Below, piece after piece: positions 35,394 to 45,837 of a stretch of 64,000 nucleotides of DNA; within the stretch, counting starts at the first letter, position 1, and each line of letters opens with the position of its first letter. The DNA is from an uncultured Lachnospiraceae bacterium (GTDB lineage: Bacteria > Bacillota > Clostridia > Lachnospirales > Lachnospiraceae). Both the position numbers and the translations under genes were made by a program. Where the stretch lies: contig CACYKH010000001.1 of the NCBI GenBank assembly GCA_902774915.1, forward strand, positions 124,001-188,000, read 5' to 3'. The notes below the pieces were generated by a model. The model was not told the DNA's origin and made no database searches. It was given only the letters and a program-made list of their open reading frames with translations.

Positions 35394-37099
35394 TTGTATT
35401 CTTCTCCCTCTCTTCCATCTATTGTAATGCGGCCTCTTCCATGTTCCTTACTATAATACATAGCTTTGTCGGAACGATCCAAAACATCATTAATATCTGA
35501 ACATGTTTCCGGATAGGAAGCAATACCCATACTGGAATTAATTTTAATCTCAAAGTCTTCATAATAAACCACGTTCTCTTTAATCTTAGCGTGGAGTTCC
35601 TGAAGAATCTTAAGAGTTTCTTCAACACCTTTGCCACGGAGTATAAGAAGGAATTCCTCACCACCGTAACGAACAGCAGTTCCATCGTACTTCTTAGCAA
35701 ATTCATTATCAAATTTAGCAACAGTCTTGATAACTTCGTCACCTGCAAGATGTCCATATGTATCATTAACATTCTTGAAGTGGTCGATATCAAGCATACA
35801 AACCGTGAATGTATCTCCAGATGCTGCAACCTCTTCTTTAAGTTCTGGATAGAACTTATTGAAGTAAATACGGTTGTAGATCTTTGTAAGACCATCCTTT
35901 TTAGCCATATCTTCTGTCTGAAGATACAGTCTGTCAGAAATAAGTGCAGATGTAAAGTCCATTATAGATGACTCGTAGAATGCATATCCATTCTCAAAGA
36001 AATCATACTTGCTGGATGTAACAACCATAACTCCGTATACATAGTCATTCTCATAAGCAGGGAAAACAACTGCATTACACATATTTCCACCTGTGAGGAA
36101 TGGATACTTGAAATCATAGTTATCACAGAGAACAAGTGGAGCAACACTCTTTCTCTTCTTGATTGCATCATAGATATTACTGATATCCTGCTTAAGCAAT
36201 GATTCAGCAACAGCATTATCAGATATTATTTCAAGATAAGGCTCTTCATTCATATAAACGTCCTTATCTATATAAAGTGCAACCGCACCTGTTTCTTTAA
36301 TATTAACAACATTCTGAAGCATTACATGAGCATTCTTCTCAACATCGAAGCTTGCAGCAAAATACTTCATAACGTCGATAAGAGATCTTGTTTCTTCGTT
36401 AATCTTAGCAAGGTCATCATTCGCCTTAGTAAGATTAATCTTCTGATAATTGATCTCGTTATTAACCTTTTCAACTCTCTCCTGGAACTTCAGAAGCTTT
36501 TTGTTTTCAGCAATCATATCTGCATTCTTGAAGTAAAGCTTTGTATATCTGTCATCATATACAGAAATTGAGTTATAGTAACAAATATACATAAATACAA
36601 ATGATGCAGCCACAATAATCAAAGCCATGAAGGAAATAAGCATCCAAACGCCTGTAATGGTATCGCGGAACTGAAGTACACACATTGTAAGTCCAGTATA
36701 AAGACCAAGAGAAACTCTCTTTGTATAATTCATAAATGTATTGAAAACATCAGTAAAGATAAGGTCCTGTCCAATTATATAGATAATATAAAGGAACAGT
36801 GCACCATAAAAGACAGTAGGTATATTAATAAAGATACCGCCTGTTGCGACTAAAACAACATGTACATATGTTCTGATCTGGAAAAATAGTGCTGGGAATT
36901 TGTTCTTTCTATCTTTAAAAACGAATTCATCAAACGCAAAAAGAAAAACAAAAACAGCTAGATAATATACTAAAAAGAATATACTCTTAGTAATATCAGA
37001 TCCCCTTATAAGGAGAACTAAAATTAAAAAGAATGCATAAGTAGCTCTGTTATATAATCTGAAATTGTTGATATATTTGCTTTTACTTTCTTCAGACAT
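35390..37099 (-). CDS. Membrane-bound diguanylate cyclase (GGDEF protein)
   Basis: Predicted to make cyclic di-GMP from two GTP. The N-terminal 175 residues hold several hydrophobic segments (about 20-60, 75-115, 130-175). A coiled stretch (about 195-240) and a GAF-like region (about 245-390) follow, then the GGDEF domain. The active-site motif is GGEEF (479-483), and metal and substrate residues are present in MLDIDHFKNVNDTYGH. The RxxD inhibitory site expected just upstream is not conserved (the segment reads AKKYDG), so product feedback may be absent. It has its own promoter and runs into ackA with a four-base overlap. Confidence 0.93.
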   Translation of the reverse strand: MSEESKSKYINNFRLYNRATYAFFLILVLLIRGSDITKSIFFLVYYLAVFVFLFAFDEFVFKDRKNKFPALFFQIRTYVHVVLVATGGIFINIPTVFYGALFLYIIYIIGQDLIFTDVFNTFMNYTKRVSLGLYTGLTMCVLQFRDTITGVWMLISFMALIIVAASFVFMYICYYNSISVYDDRYTKLYFKNADMIAENKKLLKFQERVEKVNNEINYQKINLTKANDDLAKINEETRSLIDVMKYFAASFDVEKNAHVMLQNVVNIKETGAVALYIDKDVYMNEEPYLEIISDNAVAESLLKQDISNIYDAIKKRKSVAPLVLCDNYDFKYPFLTGGNMCNAVVFPAYENDYVYGVMVVTSSKYDFFENGYAFYESSIMDFTSALISDRLYLQTEDMAKKDGLTKIYNRIYFNKFYPELKEEVAASGDTFTVCMLDIDHFKNVNDTYGHLAGDEVIKTVAKFDNEFAKKYDGTAVRYGGEEFLLILRGKGVEETLKILQELHAKIKENVVYYEDFEIKINSSMGIASYPETCSDINDVLDRSDKAMYYSKEHGRGRITIDGREGEEYK

Positions 37100-37131
37100 A
37101 TCAATACACTCCCCAATTTACATACGCCATA

Positions 37132-37160
37132 ATTTTAACATAAATCAGCTACTTCTTCAA
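37132..37160 (-). promoter_or_regulatory. Promoter of the diguanylate cyclase-ackA unit
   Basis: Minus-strand TTGAAG (37155-37160, inside the end of coaE), a 17-base spacer and TAAAAT (37132-37137), with an extended -10 (TATGT) directly upstream. Confidence 0.68.
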
Positions 37161-37754
37161 CAGATTATTATTTATGAGACTAACCACTTCAGCCCTCAAT
37201 TTCATTTGATTTTCATTGTTATTTATAACCCTGTCAGAGTTAATTTCAAAGTATTCATTTGATGGCTGATTTGAAAGAAATGACTCAGCTTTTTCCCTGG
37301 AATAACCCCTGGATTCTATAAGTCTTTGAATCCTTACTTCTCTATCGGCGTTAACATACCAGATTTCGTCACAAATAGACTTATAGCCATCTTGTATAAG
37401 AAGCGCCGCCTCAATGACATAAAGCTTTGTTCCAGCATCCTTCTTAGATTTAATGTCATCTATAATATATTTTTTTACAGCTGGATGCATGATAGCATTT
37501 AGCCTGGAAAGCTTTTCTTTGTCACTCAGAACAAGTTTACCTAGTATTGATCTGTCAATCTGTTCAGAATCAGGGTCCAGAATCTCATCACCAAAAGTAT
37601 CAATTATCTGGTTATATGCATCTTCTCCCTTAAGCATAAGCTTATGAGCTAATTTATCAGCCTCAACTATATAAGCATCAAACTCTTCATCAATTATACT
37701 AAGCACAAGAGATTTCCCGGCTCCAATACCTCCGGTAATACCTAATACAAACAT
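37149..37754 (-). CDS. coaE: Dephospho-CoA kinase
   Basis: Last step of coenzyme A synthesis: phosphorylates the 3'-OH of dephospho-CoA. The 201-residue protein has the P-loop GGIGAGKS (8-15), the EADKLAHKLM segment, and the NAIMHPAVKK helix typical of CoaE. It lies 41 bp after polA, a widespread gene pair. TTGAGGTAAGCA precedes the ATG. Confidence 0.97.
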   Translation of the reverse strand: MFVLGITGGIGAGKSLVLSIIDEEFDAYIVEADKLAHKLMLKGEDAYNQIIDTFGDEILDPDSEQIDRSILGKLVLSDKEKLSRLNAIMHPAVKKYIIDDIKSKKDAGTKLYVIEAALLIQDGYKSICDEIWYVNADREVRIQRLIESRGYSREKAESFLSNQPSNEYFEINSDRVINNNENQMKLRAEVVSLINNNLLKK

Positions 37755-37795
37755 TGCTTACCTCAATATCTTTAGTATCTTCTATTAGCCAAATA

Positions 37796-40420
37796 TTATT
37801 TGGCGTCGTACAAACTGTCACCAGTATGAACATCAACATATAATGGAACAGCGAGCTCAGCTGCACTTTCCATGCATTCCTTAAGAAGCGCACTCACTTC
37901 CTCCACCTCATCCAGCGCTGTTTCAATAAGAAGCTCATCGTGGATCTGAAGAATAAGTCTGGATTTCAGCTTTCTTTTCTCCAGTTCCTTAGCCACATTA
38001 ATCATAGCTATCTTAATAATATCAGCTGCAGTACCCTGAATTGGGGAATTCATGGCCACTCTCTCACCAAAGGATCTTTGCATAAAGTTAGAACTGCTAA
38101 GTTCAGGAATTGGGCGAATACGGTTAAAAGCAGTCTTTACGTATCCATTATCCTTTGCAGACTGTACAGATTCATCAAGATATTCCTTGATCTTACTATA
38201 TGTCGCGAAATATTTATCTATATATTCTTTAGCTTCTTTTCTCGAAATTCCAAGGTCTTCTCCAAGACCAAAAGAGCTGATACCGTAAATAATACCGAAG
38301 TTTACCGCCTTGGCTCTTCTACGAAGATTAGGAGTTACTTCCTCAAGAGGTACATCAAATACCTGAGAAGCAGTTATGGCATGGATATCCTTAGAAGAAT
38401 TAAATGCATCAATAAGGGATTCATCTCCAGAAATAGATGCCATAACACGAAGCTCAATCTGAGAATAATCCGCATCAACAAATGTATAGCCATCCATAGG
38501 AACAAATGCACGTCTTATCTCTCTTCCCTCAGCAGTACGGGTTGGAATATTCTGAAGATTTGGCTCTGTAGAACTGAGACGTCCTGTTGCAGTTACTGTC
38601 TGATTAAACTTACTGTGTATTCTTCCATCAGATTTTATTGTAGATATAAGTCCCTCAATATATGTAGATCTAAGCTTTGTCTTAGACCTGTATTCTAGAA
38701 TAAGAGGAATTATCTCATGTTCATCCTTTATCTTTGTAAGGACATCAACACTGGTAGAATAACCGCTCTTGGTCTTCTTTCCACTCTTTAGTCCCAGCTT
38801 CTCAAACAGAATAACGCCCAGCTGTTTTGTGGAATTAATATTAAATTCCTCACCAGCCAGTTTGTATATTTCCTGAGTAAGTTCTTCTATCTTCTTATCC
38901 AGCTCTTCTCCATAGGAAACAAGGAAATCCTTCTTTACTTCAACACCATATTTTTCCATGGAGTTAAGAACAAAGATCACAGGATATTCAATATCAGTAT
39001 AGAGACTGAGCATCTCTTTTTCAGAAAGTCTGTCTAAAAGAACTGAGCGGCTCTTATTTGCAACAAATGCCATAAAGGATATAAGCTTCCTGTAATTCTC
39101 CATATCAAAAGAAAATATAGTCGGAACATCCTTACCCATAAGAAGCTTCTCATCTTCAAGCTCAGCATCCAGGAACCTTCCGGATATATGACTGTAATCG
39201 TAGCTATTATCAAGTGGTTCAAGTAAATAAGCAGCAACAGATGCATCAAAAAGACTGTCTTCCTCTTTCAAGTTAAAATCATCTATATATTCCTTGAGGC
39301 TTATAAAACATAGAGTAATATCACTCTTTATATCTTTTCTCAGATTTGTTATCTTATCATCCCTTACAATAAATGTATCATCGCCAACAGAAACAGCAGC
39401 TCCATAAATTGTATCATCTATCCTTGTAAGGCCTATTCCAACCGCCTCTTCACCAGACTTATTAATAGTGCTGATAAGAGCGCTATAATCAATATCCTTT
39501 GGCTCAACATTTATATTTACAGCAATCTTATCCTTGCTGATATCTTTATTCTCAAACCTCTTGAGAAGGCTCTTCATACCATTTTCAAGGAATATGTTAT
39601 AAACCTCAGTGCTATAAACACTTTCATCACTTACCTTGGCATCATCAATAGTTTTATCCAGCTCGCAGTCCAGCTTAATTGTTGCAAGGTCACGACTAAA
39701 AAGAGCCATCTCTCTTTCAGCATCCAGGTTTTTTCTGGCTTTATCCGGCTTTACATTCTCAATATCCTCAAGAGCCGCCTCAATACTATGATATTTCTGA
39801 ATAATATTAGATGCAGTCTTAGGACCAATACCCTGAACTCCAGGAATATTATCAGATGAATCTCCCATAAGACCCTTCATTTCTATAAATTCATGAGGGG
39901 TAACTCCGTATTCATCCATAACTTCCTTTGCATGGTAGTTTTCAATTGTAGTCTGTCCACCTTTAGTCTTAGGAATTCTGACCAGAACATTATCTGTGGC
40001 CAACTGAAGAAGATCTCTATCTCCTGAAAGGATTGTTACATCATAGCCCTTTTCTGAGCCAAGAACCGAATATGTACCAATAATATCATCAGCTTCATAT
40101 CCGCCTTTTTCCATATATGTAACACCCATAGATGTGAGAATATCCTTAATTACAGGGAACTGTTCTCTGAGCTCTGGGTCCATACCCTTTCTTGTTCCCT
40201 TGTATTCAGGATACATTTTATGTCTGAATGTAGGTTCATGTACATCAAATGCAACAATAATGCTATCCGGTTTTTCTTCTGAATATATCCTGTAAAAAAT
40301 ATTCAAAAAACCAAGGAGTGCATTTGTATGCAACCCCTTAGAATTTGTAAGAGTGTTCGGAAGGGCAAAATACCCTCTGTTCATTATGCTGTTTCCATCA
40401 ATCAGTAGTAGTTTCGACAT
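37796..40420 (-). CDS. polA: DNA polymerase I
   Basis: Repair and Okazaki-fragment polymerase, 874 residues. The 5'-3' exonuclease domain is intact (LLIDGNSIMNRGYFALP, GYEADDIIGT, GDRDLLQLA, GDSSDNIPGVQGIG). The middle domain lacks the DxE proofreading motif (it reads GIGLTRIDD at that place), so 3'-5' exonuclease is probably dead, as in many Firmicutes. Polymerase motifs A (DADYSQIELRVMA), B (RRAKAVNFGIIYG) and C (IHDELLIE) are all present. Its start overlaps the anti-sigma-like gene by 23 bases. Confidence 0.98.
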   Translation of the reverse strand: MSKLLLIDGNSIMNRGYFALPNTLTNSKGLHTNALLGFLNIFYRIYSEEKPDSIIVAFDVHEPTFRHKMYPEYKGTRKGMDPELREQFPVIKDILTSMGVTYMEKGGYEADDIIGTYSVLGSEKGYDVTILSGDRDLLQLATDNVLVRIPKTKGGQTTIENYHAKEVMDEYGVTPHEFIEMKGLMGDSSDNIPGVQGIGPKTASNIIQKYHSIEAALEDIENVKPDKARKNLDAEREMALFSRDLATIKLDCELDKTIDDAKVSDESVYSTEVYNIFLENGMKSLLKRFENKDISKDKIAVNINVEPKDIDYSALISTINKSGEEAVGIGLTRIDDTIYGAAVSVGDDTFIVRDDKITNLRKDIKSDITLCFISLKEYIDDFNLKEEDSLFDASVAAYLLEPLDNSYDYSHISGRFLDAELEDEKLLMGKDVPTIFSFDMENYRKLISFMAFVANKSRSVLLDRLSEKEMLSLYTDIEYPVIFVLNSMEKYGVEVKKDFLVSYGEELDKKIEELTQEIYKLAGEEFNINSTKQLGVILFEKLGLKSGKKTKSGYSTSVDVLTKIKDEHEIIPLILEYRSKTKLRSTYIEGLISTIKSDGRIHSKFNQTVTATGRLSSTEPNLQNIPTRTAEGREIRRAFVPMDGYTFVDADYSQIELRVMASISGDESLIDAFNSSKDIHAITASQVFDVPLEEVTPNLRRRAKAVNFGIIYGISSFGLGEDLGISRKEAKEYIDKYFATYSKIKEYLDESVQSAKDNGYVKTAFNRIRPIPELSSSNFMQRSFGERVAMNSPIQGTAADIIKIAMINVAKELEKRKLKSRLILQIHDELLIETALDEVEEVSALLKECMESAAELAVPLYVDVHTGDSLYDAK

Positions 40421-40970
40421 TTTGTATTGATTCCCCTATACTTATAATCTCATCATAATTCTCTTCTAATCTTCTAAAACCGTTTATTCTGTCATAATCG
40501 GTTAATTCTTTTTCTTTATCTATATTATTACTTACCTGGATATGATCTATATCTCCAAGCATCATATTATCATCTAATTCACTGTGAAAATAATAAGTAC
40601 CCTGTTCAGTTTTCTTTGTAAATTGTTCAAAATCATATATCTGGGCCAGTATTCCGAAATATGAAATTGTAACTATAAGAAGACCTAAAGCAAACAAAAT
40701 AGAAAAAGCGGATAACTTGAAACTTCTACGATTTCTAACTCCATGACTCATGGTCCTAAGATCTTTTTCAAGATCCTTATTGAAATCAGTAGATAAAGCT
40801 TCATTATTATCCAGCTGTCTCATTCCTACCATAAGGGTATAATAAATCTCCAGTTCTTCGCGGCACTTCTTGCAGTTTCTCATATGTATAACGAAATCTG
40901 CCTGCTTGTCACGAGGAACCTTACCCTCAATAAATGGCATAATATAAGATTGTGCTTCTAAATGTGTCAT
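40398..40970 (-). CDS. Anti-sigma-factor-like zinc-finger membrane protein
   Basis: A 190-residue protein with an N-terminal HxxxCxxC motif (His29, Cys33, Cys36; HMRNCKKC), as in zinc-binding anti-sigma domains. One hydrophobic segment (about 86-109) and an acidic, predicted extracytoplasmic tail follow. This is the layout of membrane anti-sigma factors, but no sigma-factor gene is adjacent, so the partner is unknown. The frame could start at TTG 40988, but that lies inside the T tract of the upstream terminator; ATG 40970 is more likely. It overlaps polA. Confidence 0.72.
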   Translation of the reverse strand: MTHLEAQSYIMPFIEGKVPRDKQADFVIHMRNCKKCREELEIYYTLMVGMRQLDNNEALSTDFNKDLEKDLRTMSHGVRNRRSFKLSAFSILFALGLLIVTISYFGILAQIYDFEQFTKKTEQGTYYFHSELDDNMMLGDIDHIQVSNNIDKEKELTDYDRINGFRRLEENYDEIISIGESIQNVETTTD

Positions 40971-40984
40971 ATGGATAGTATAAC

Positions 40985-41022
40985 TCAAAAAATAGAGCCG
41001 GGCAACATTTACCCGACTCTAT
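40985..41022 (-). terminator. Intrinsic terminator of the AIM24-family gene
   Basis: Stem ATAGAG-CCGGG pairing with CCCG-CTCTAT (40992-41022, one internal mismatch) is followed on the minus strand by TTTTTTG. It ends transcription from 41051-41908. Confidence 0.9.
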
Positions 41023-41050
41023 AAAACTTATTCTAAATTTTAAGTTTATC

Positions 41051-41908
41051 TTACAGATTAAGTAAGCTAGAAGCTACGCTTCCTGCAATACCCTGTGAAG
41101 ATGTAGCTGTTGGCTCTGGTCCATTAACTGGGCTCATAGTTGGAGCCTGTCCCATTGTAGGAGCCATAAGAACCTTACCAGTTCCACGATATACATTAAC
41201 GAATCCTTCACCTGTTGCTGCAGATCCGATTGCATTTCCTGTAAGTGTCTCAACTGTAAACTGAAGTGATGCTGACCAAGCAATAGCCATATTACCATCG
41301 ATCTTCAGAACATCATCCTGAAGGTTGAACTCGAAAAGCTCTTCTCTAGGAACTGGGCTCTCAAGAACTGCATAACCCTGTCCAGCAAGTGAAAGGTTGA
41401 AGAGACCCTCACCTCCGAGGAGTGCAGATGAAACATTACTTCTCTTATTGATCTGCTCCTGAATTCCTGCATCACAGCAAAGGAAAAGACCATCATCAAG
41501 AACCATTCCCTGTCCCCACTGTCCAACATCTTCGATAATAAGATATTTATATGTAGGCTCAAGCATTACAAATCCCTGTCCTGAATACTCAGGCTTAACA
41601 GTTGATTCACCAGTAACAGCACCCTTAATAGCATTCTTAAGGAATCCACCAGCGCTCTTAACTCCAGATGTTGCCTGAACATTACCAGCAACCCACTGCA
41701 TAGCTCCTGCCTGCATCTTGCAAGCTGAGTTATTGAGCTGAACAAGAAGCTGACGCTTCTTAACATTCATCTGCTGCATGAAGTAATCAGTTGTAGCAGA
41801 CCAAGGTGTAACAGACAGATCCTTCTGATGCTCGTATACGAAATACTGTCCCCCACTGGCAATAAGCTTCATGTTGTTATTGTCAAATACATTGTTTAAT
41901 TGAATCAT
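41051..41908 (-). CDS. AIM24-family protein
   Basis: 285-residue protein of the AIM24 / TIGR00266-like family, built of a repeated beta fold and without known enzymatic activity in bacteria. Recognisable segments are QMNVKKRQLLVQLNNSACKM, GEGLFNLSLAGQGYAVLES and GEGFVNVYRGTGKVLMAPT. It has no signal peptide or membrane segment. GGGGAGG precedes the ATG. It appears to be its own transcription unit, between the ilvC terminator and a strong terminator. Confidence 0.88.
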   Translation of the reverse strand: MIQLNNVFDNNNMKLIASGGQYFVYEHQKDLSVTPWSATTDYFMQQMNVKKRQLLVQLNNSACKMQAGAMQWVAGNVQATSGVKSAGGFLKNAIKGAVTGESTVKPEYSGQGFVMLEPTYKYLIIEDVGQWGQGMVLDDGLFLCCDAGIQEQINKRSNVSSALLGGEGLFNLSLAGQGYAVLESPVPREELFEFNLQDDVLKIDGNMAIAWSASLQFTVETLTGNAIGSAATGEGFVNVYRGTGKVLMAPTMGQAPTMSPVNGPEPTATSSQGIAGSVASSLLNL

Positions 41909-41944
41909 GATGTGTTAACCTCCCCATAAATTTTTATTATTTTT

Positions 41945-41972
41945 TAAAAGGGGCAGCATAAAGCTACCCCTA
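41945..41972 (-). terminator. Terminator of ilvC
   Basis: Stem AGGGG-AGC / GCT-CCCCT (41949-41971, one mismatch), followed on the minus strand by TTTT and an A-rich stretch. The T tract is short, so efficiency may be moderate. Confidence 0.7.
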
Positions 41973-41983
41973 AAGGTTTGTGA

Positions 41984-43060
<1,077 letters not shown>

Positions 43061-43555
43061 TTATTCATCTGATTCAGCACGTCCTCTTACAAGACCTGTA
43101 GCACCTGTACGGACAAGTTCCTGAATCTCAAATCCTTCAAGAAGACTCATGAAGGCTTCAACCTTATTGTTGTTACCTGTAATCTCAACCATGATAGATT
43201 CAGGTGAAACGTCAACAATATTAGCTCTATATACATTAGCAATTGAGATGATCTGCTGTCTCTCGTTTGCATCTGCTTTTATCTTAATAAGAACAAGTTC
43301 TCTGGTAACTGACTCGCCATCCTTAAGCTCTATCACGGATCTTACATCCTCAAGCTTATTAAGCTGACTCTTTATCTGTGAAAGAATCTTGTCATCTCCA
43401 GTAACAACAACTGTCATTCTGGAAATCTTAGGATTTTCAGTTACGCCAACAGATAAACTGTCTATATTATAACCACGTCTACTGAACATTCCTGATACTC
43501 TACTGAGCACACCGGCTGTATTATCTACAATAAGTGACAAAACTTTAGTTTTCAT
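43061..43555 (-). CDS. ilvN: Acetolactate synthase small subunit
   Basis: Regulatory subunit with an N-terminal ACT domain that confers valine feedback on the catalytic subunit. The 164-residue protein starts MKTKVLSLIVDNTAGVLSRV, then GMFSRRGYNIDSLSVG. I chose the ATG at 43555, after AAAGG, over a TTG six codons upstream. The catalytic subunit gene is not adjacent, which is unusual. It leads the ilvN-ilvC unit. Confidence 0.95.
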   Translation of the reverse strand: MKTKVLSLIVDNTAGVLSRVSGMFSRRGYNIDSLSVGVTENPKISRMTVVVTGDDKILSQIKSQLNKLEDVRSVIELKDGESVTRELVLIKIKADANERQQIISIANVYRANIVDVSPESIMVEITGNNNKVEAFMSLLEGFEIQELVRTGATGLVRGRAESDE

Positions 43556-43593
43556 ATGATCACAACCTTTCAAAAATAGACTACACGGATATA

Positions 43594-43622
43594 ATTTTAT
43601 CTTTTAAACCAGTTAATGTCAA
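43594..43622 (-). promoter_or_regulatory. Promoter of ilvN-ilvC
   Basis: Minus-strand consensus TTGACA (43617-43622), 17 bases, TAAAAT (43594-43599). The -35 box includes the stop codon of the L,D-transpeptidase gene, so the two units are packed without spacer. Confidence 0.75.
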
Positions 43623-44995
43623 TAAACAATTACTGGCATATTTTCTTCTATTGTACCAAAAAGTTCCTGTGCAAAAGAATAAGGAAGATTAACACATCCG
43701 TGAGAACCGTTATACTTATAAATCTCCCCGCCGAAGGAACCTCTCCAGGTAGCATCGTGGAAACCGACACCACCATTAAATGGCATCCAATAGGTTACAT
43801 CAGTCTCATAATCATCACCCTTCAGGACTGCAGGAGTCTGCTTATAGTCAACACCATAAATACCTGTAGGAGTTCCTCTTCTGAGACCAATATTACCTGT
43901 TACAACATCGGACTGCATAATAACACGTCCGCTTCTATAAACATACATATGCTGATTTTCTATATCTACTTCACAATAGAAACCACCAATATCATTCTTT
44001 TCCTCGTCATAACAATAACCAACCTCTTCAAATGCAGGCTCTCTTGTTACACTATTACGATGAATAAGATCCTGATAAAGATTATCTGTTTCTTCTTCTA
44101 TATTTATCTTCCAGCCATAATCACCATTTTTGATCTTGATATTTTGACGATCATGAGTTTTGAAAGTTCTGATAGTTCCATATGTATCATACAGACGTGA
44201 AAAGCTTTCAACAACATTATGAACCTTGTCTTTACTGATGGTATAGCCATATGAATCAGAAATCTTAATAGTATTCAGAAGCTGATCCCCAGATAAAGGA
44301 ATTTTACATTTTCCATACTGATACTCAATATCAAGACTTGCGATTGTATTGCAATAATTAACACATTTCTGAACCTTCTCGGATTCTATAGTGTATTCAG
44401 GCATCTTGTAAAAGCCCTCTTCTTCTATATCTATAGAAGTCTCACCAAATACAAGAGCTTGTTTAATCCTGTCAACAACAGCATTTACATCTTCGATGGT
44501 ACTTCCAAGATCTTCATATACTGCTTCAGCATCACCATCATCATTTACAATGATCTTAGGATTCTGAGGTTCTTCCATATTTTCAGGATCAAGTGACTTG
44601 TAAGAAGTTACTATTCTTTCAAGTTCATCTTCATTATAATTAACAGAATCTTCAAGAACATAGTCCTTATCAAAGAAAAGCTTTGGCCATGCAAATGGAT
44701 TCTGGTCCTTCTTTATACTATTTAATTCATCAAGGTAATTAATACTAAGACCAATGTCTCTACCATTAATAGTTTCCGTTCTGTCACGGAATTTAATCTC
44801 AAGATTATAATCAGATGGGCTCTTGTAAAGAGCATTATCTACATAAGCCGGACTCTTGAAACTATAATCCTTACCATTAATGATAGTTCCAGGATAATAA
44901 GTATCTATAGATGGCAGCACAAGGGCAATATACCCTACTACCAGGACACTGACAATTGATATAATTGTGTAACGAAAAGCTTTATTGGACCACAT
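43619..44995 (-). CDS. L,D-transpeptidase (YkuD domain)
   Basis: Peptidoglycan cross-linking enzyme. The 458-residue protein has one N-terminal membrane anchor (about 8-27), a long extracytoplasmic region resembling peptidoglycan-binding repeats (about 30-330), and a C-terminal YkuD domain. The catalytic motif is SHGCVNLP with Cys434, and the upstream His lies in GVGFHDATWRG. The frame extends to a TTG at 45028, but the ATG at 44995, after TAGGAAAA and six bases past the phosphoesterase stop, is the better start. Confidence 0.93.
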   Translation of the reverse strand: MWSNKAFRYTIISIVSVLVVGYIALVLPSIDTYYPGTIINGKDYSFKSPAYVDNALYKSPSDYNLEIKFRDRTETINGRDIGLSINYLDELNSIKKDQNPFAWPKLFFDKDYVLEDSVNYNEDELERIVTSYKSLDPENMEEPQNPKIIVNDDGDAEAVYEDLGSTIEDVNAVVDRIKQALVFGETSIDIEEEGFYKMPEYTIESEKVQKCVNYCNTIASLDIEYQYGKCKIPLSGDQLLNTIKISDSYGYTISKDKVHNVVESFSRLYDTYGTIRTFKTHDRQNIKIKNGDYGWKINIEEETDNLYQDLIHRNSVTREPAFEEVGYCYDEEKNDIGGFYCEVDIENQHMYVYRSGRVIMQSDVVTGNIGLRRGTPTGIYGVDYKQTPAVLKGDDYETDVTYWMPFNGGVGFHDATWRGSFGGEIYKYNGSHGCVNLPYSFAQELFGTIEENMPVIVY

Positions 44996-45000
44996 TTTTC

Positions 45001-45837
45001 CTATTCCTTTGTGAGATTTATTAAGCAAACCTCAGGTATATTATTTATTCTTATTTTCATAGAATGCTGACCAAGACCATTTGAAACGATCATTGTGCTG
45101 TTATTTTTCTCGAATCTGCCATAATCATATTTAGGGAAGAATTTCATTCTTGGTGAAACAACACCGCCAAGAAATGGAAGTCTTACTATTCCGCCGTGGA
45201 AGTGACCAGAAAGAACAAGATCAGCTCCCCACTGGGAATATGAATCTATAAAATCTGGTGTATGCCCAAGAAGAATTGTATATTCACCATTTGGCACACC
45301 TAATAATTCATTTATACTATCCTTCGAAAGAACGGGATATTTAATTCTTCCATAATAATCTGTAGGAATATCTAATCCATAAACATCTATCCCATCCAGA
45401 GTAACCTTCTCATTAATAAGCATTTTTACTTTTGGAGAAAGTCTTTCATTAAGAGATGTCCAGAGATTTGATGTCCCATAATAATCAGCCTTAACCTTTG
45501 TTTCATGATTTCCCATAGCATAATATACAGGAAACTTCTCTGAAAGGTTATTTACAAGATCAATAGTCGGAGTTATATCTTCGCTTTCCGTCTTTCCATT
45601 TAGCATGTCGCCACCAAAAAGTATAACGTCCGGCTGAATCTCTTCTATTTTCTGAATTATCTTATTATTAATACTCTTGGCCTCATGATAATCAGTAAGA
45701 AAGACTATTTTCTTATCTGTTATATTTCTTGGCGTGGATACTTTATATTCAGTAACCTTTACACATCTTAGTTCGCGAATGCTTTCTAAGATAACCAGAA
45801 TAATAAGTATTAATAAAATGATCAGTATATATATCAT
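45001..45837 (-). CDS. Membrane-anchored metallophosphoesterase
   Basis: Calcineurin-like phosphoesterase of 278 residues with an N-terminal membrane segment (about 2-17). The metal-binding motifs are complete: DYHEAK, GGDMLNGK, MGNHETK, LGHTPDF and SGHFHGG. It resembles YkuE/YaeI-type enzymes; the substrate is not known. The start immediately follows the scpB stop codon, and GAGGTAACAACC at the end of scpB serves as ribosome site. Confidence 0.92.
   Translation of the reverse strand: MIYILIILLILIILVILESIRELRCVKVTEYKVSTPRNITDKKIVFLTDYHEAKSINNKIIQKIEEIQPDVILFGGDMLNGKTESEDITPTIDLVNNLSEKFPVYYAMGNHETKVKADYYGTSNLWTSLNERLSPKVKMLINEKVTLDGIDVYGLDIPTDYYGRIKYPVLSKDSINELLGVPNGEYTILLGHTPDFIDSYSQWGADLVLSGHFHGGIVRLPFLGGVVSPRMKFFPKYDYGRFEKNNSTMIVSNGLGQHSMKIRINNIPEVCLINLTKE

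Noticed and set aside
37940..38698. 252-codon plus-strand frame antisense to polA
   Set aside because: No ribosome site and no recognisable motif; polA motifs A, B and C lie in the same region on the other strand.
43556..43618. Possible leader peptide or T-box before ilvN
   Set aside because: The space is almost fully used by the promoter and ribosome site; no branched-chain codon run or T-box element is visible.
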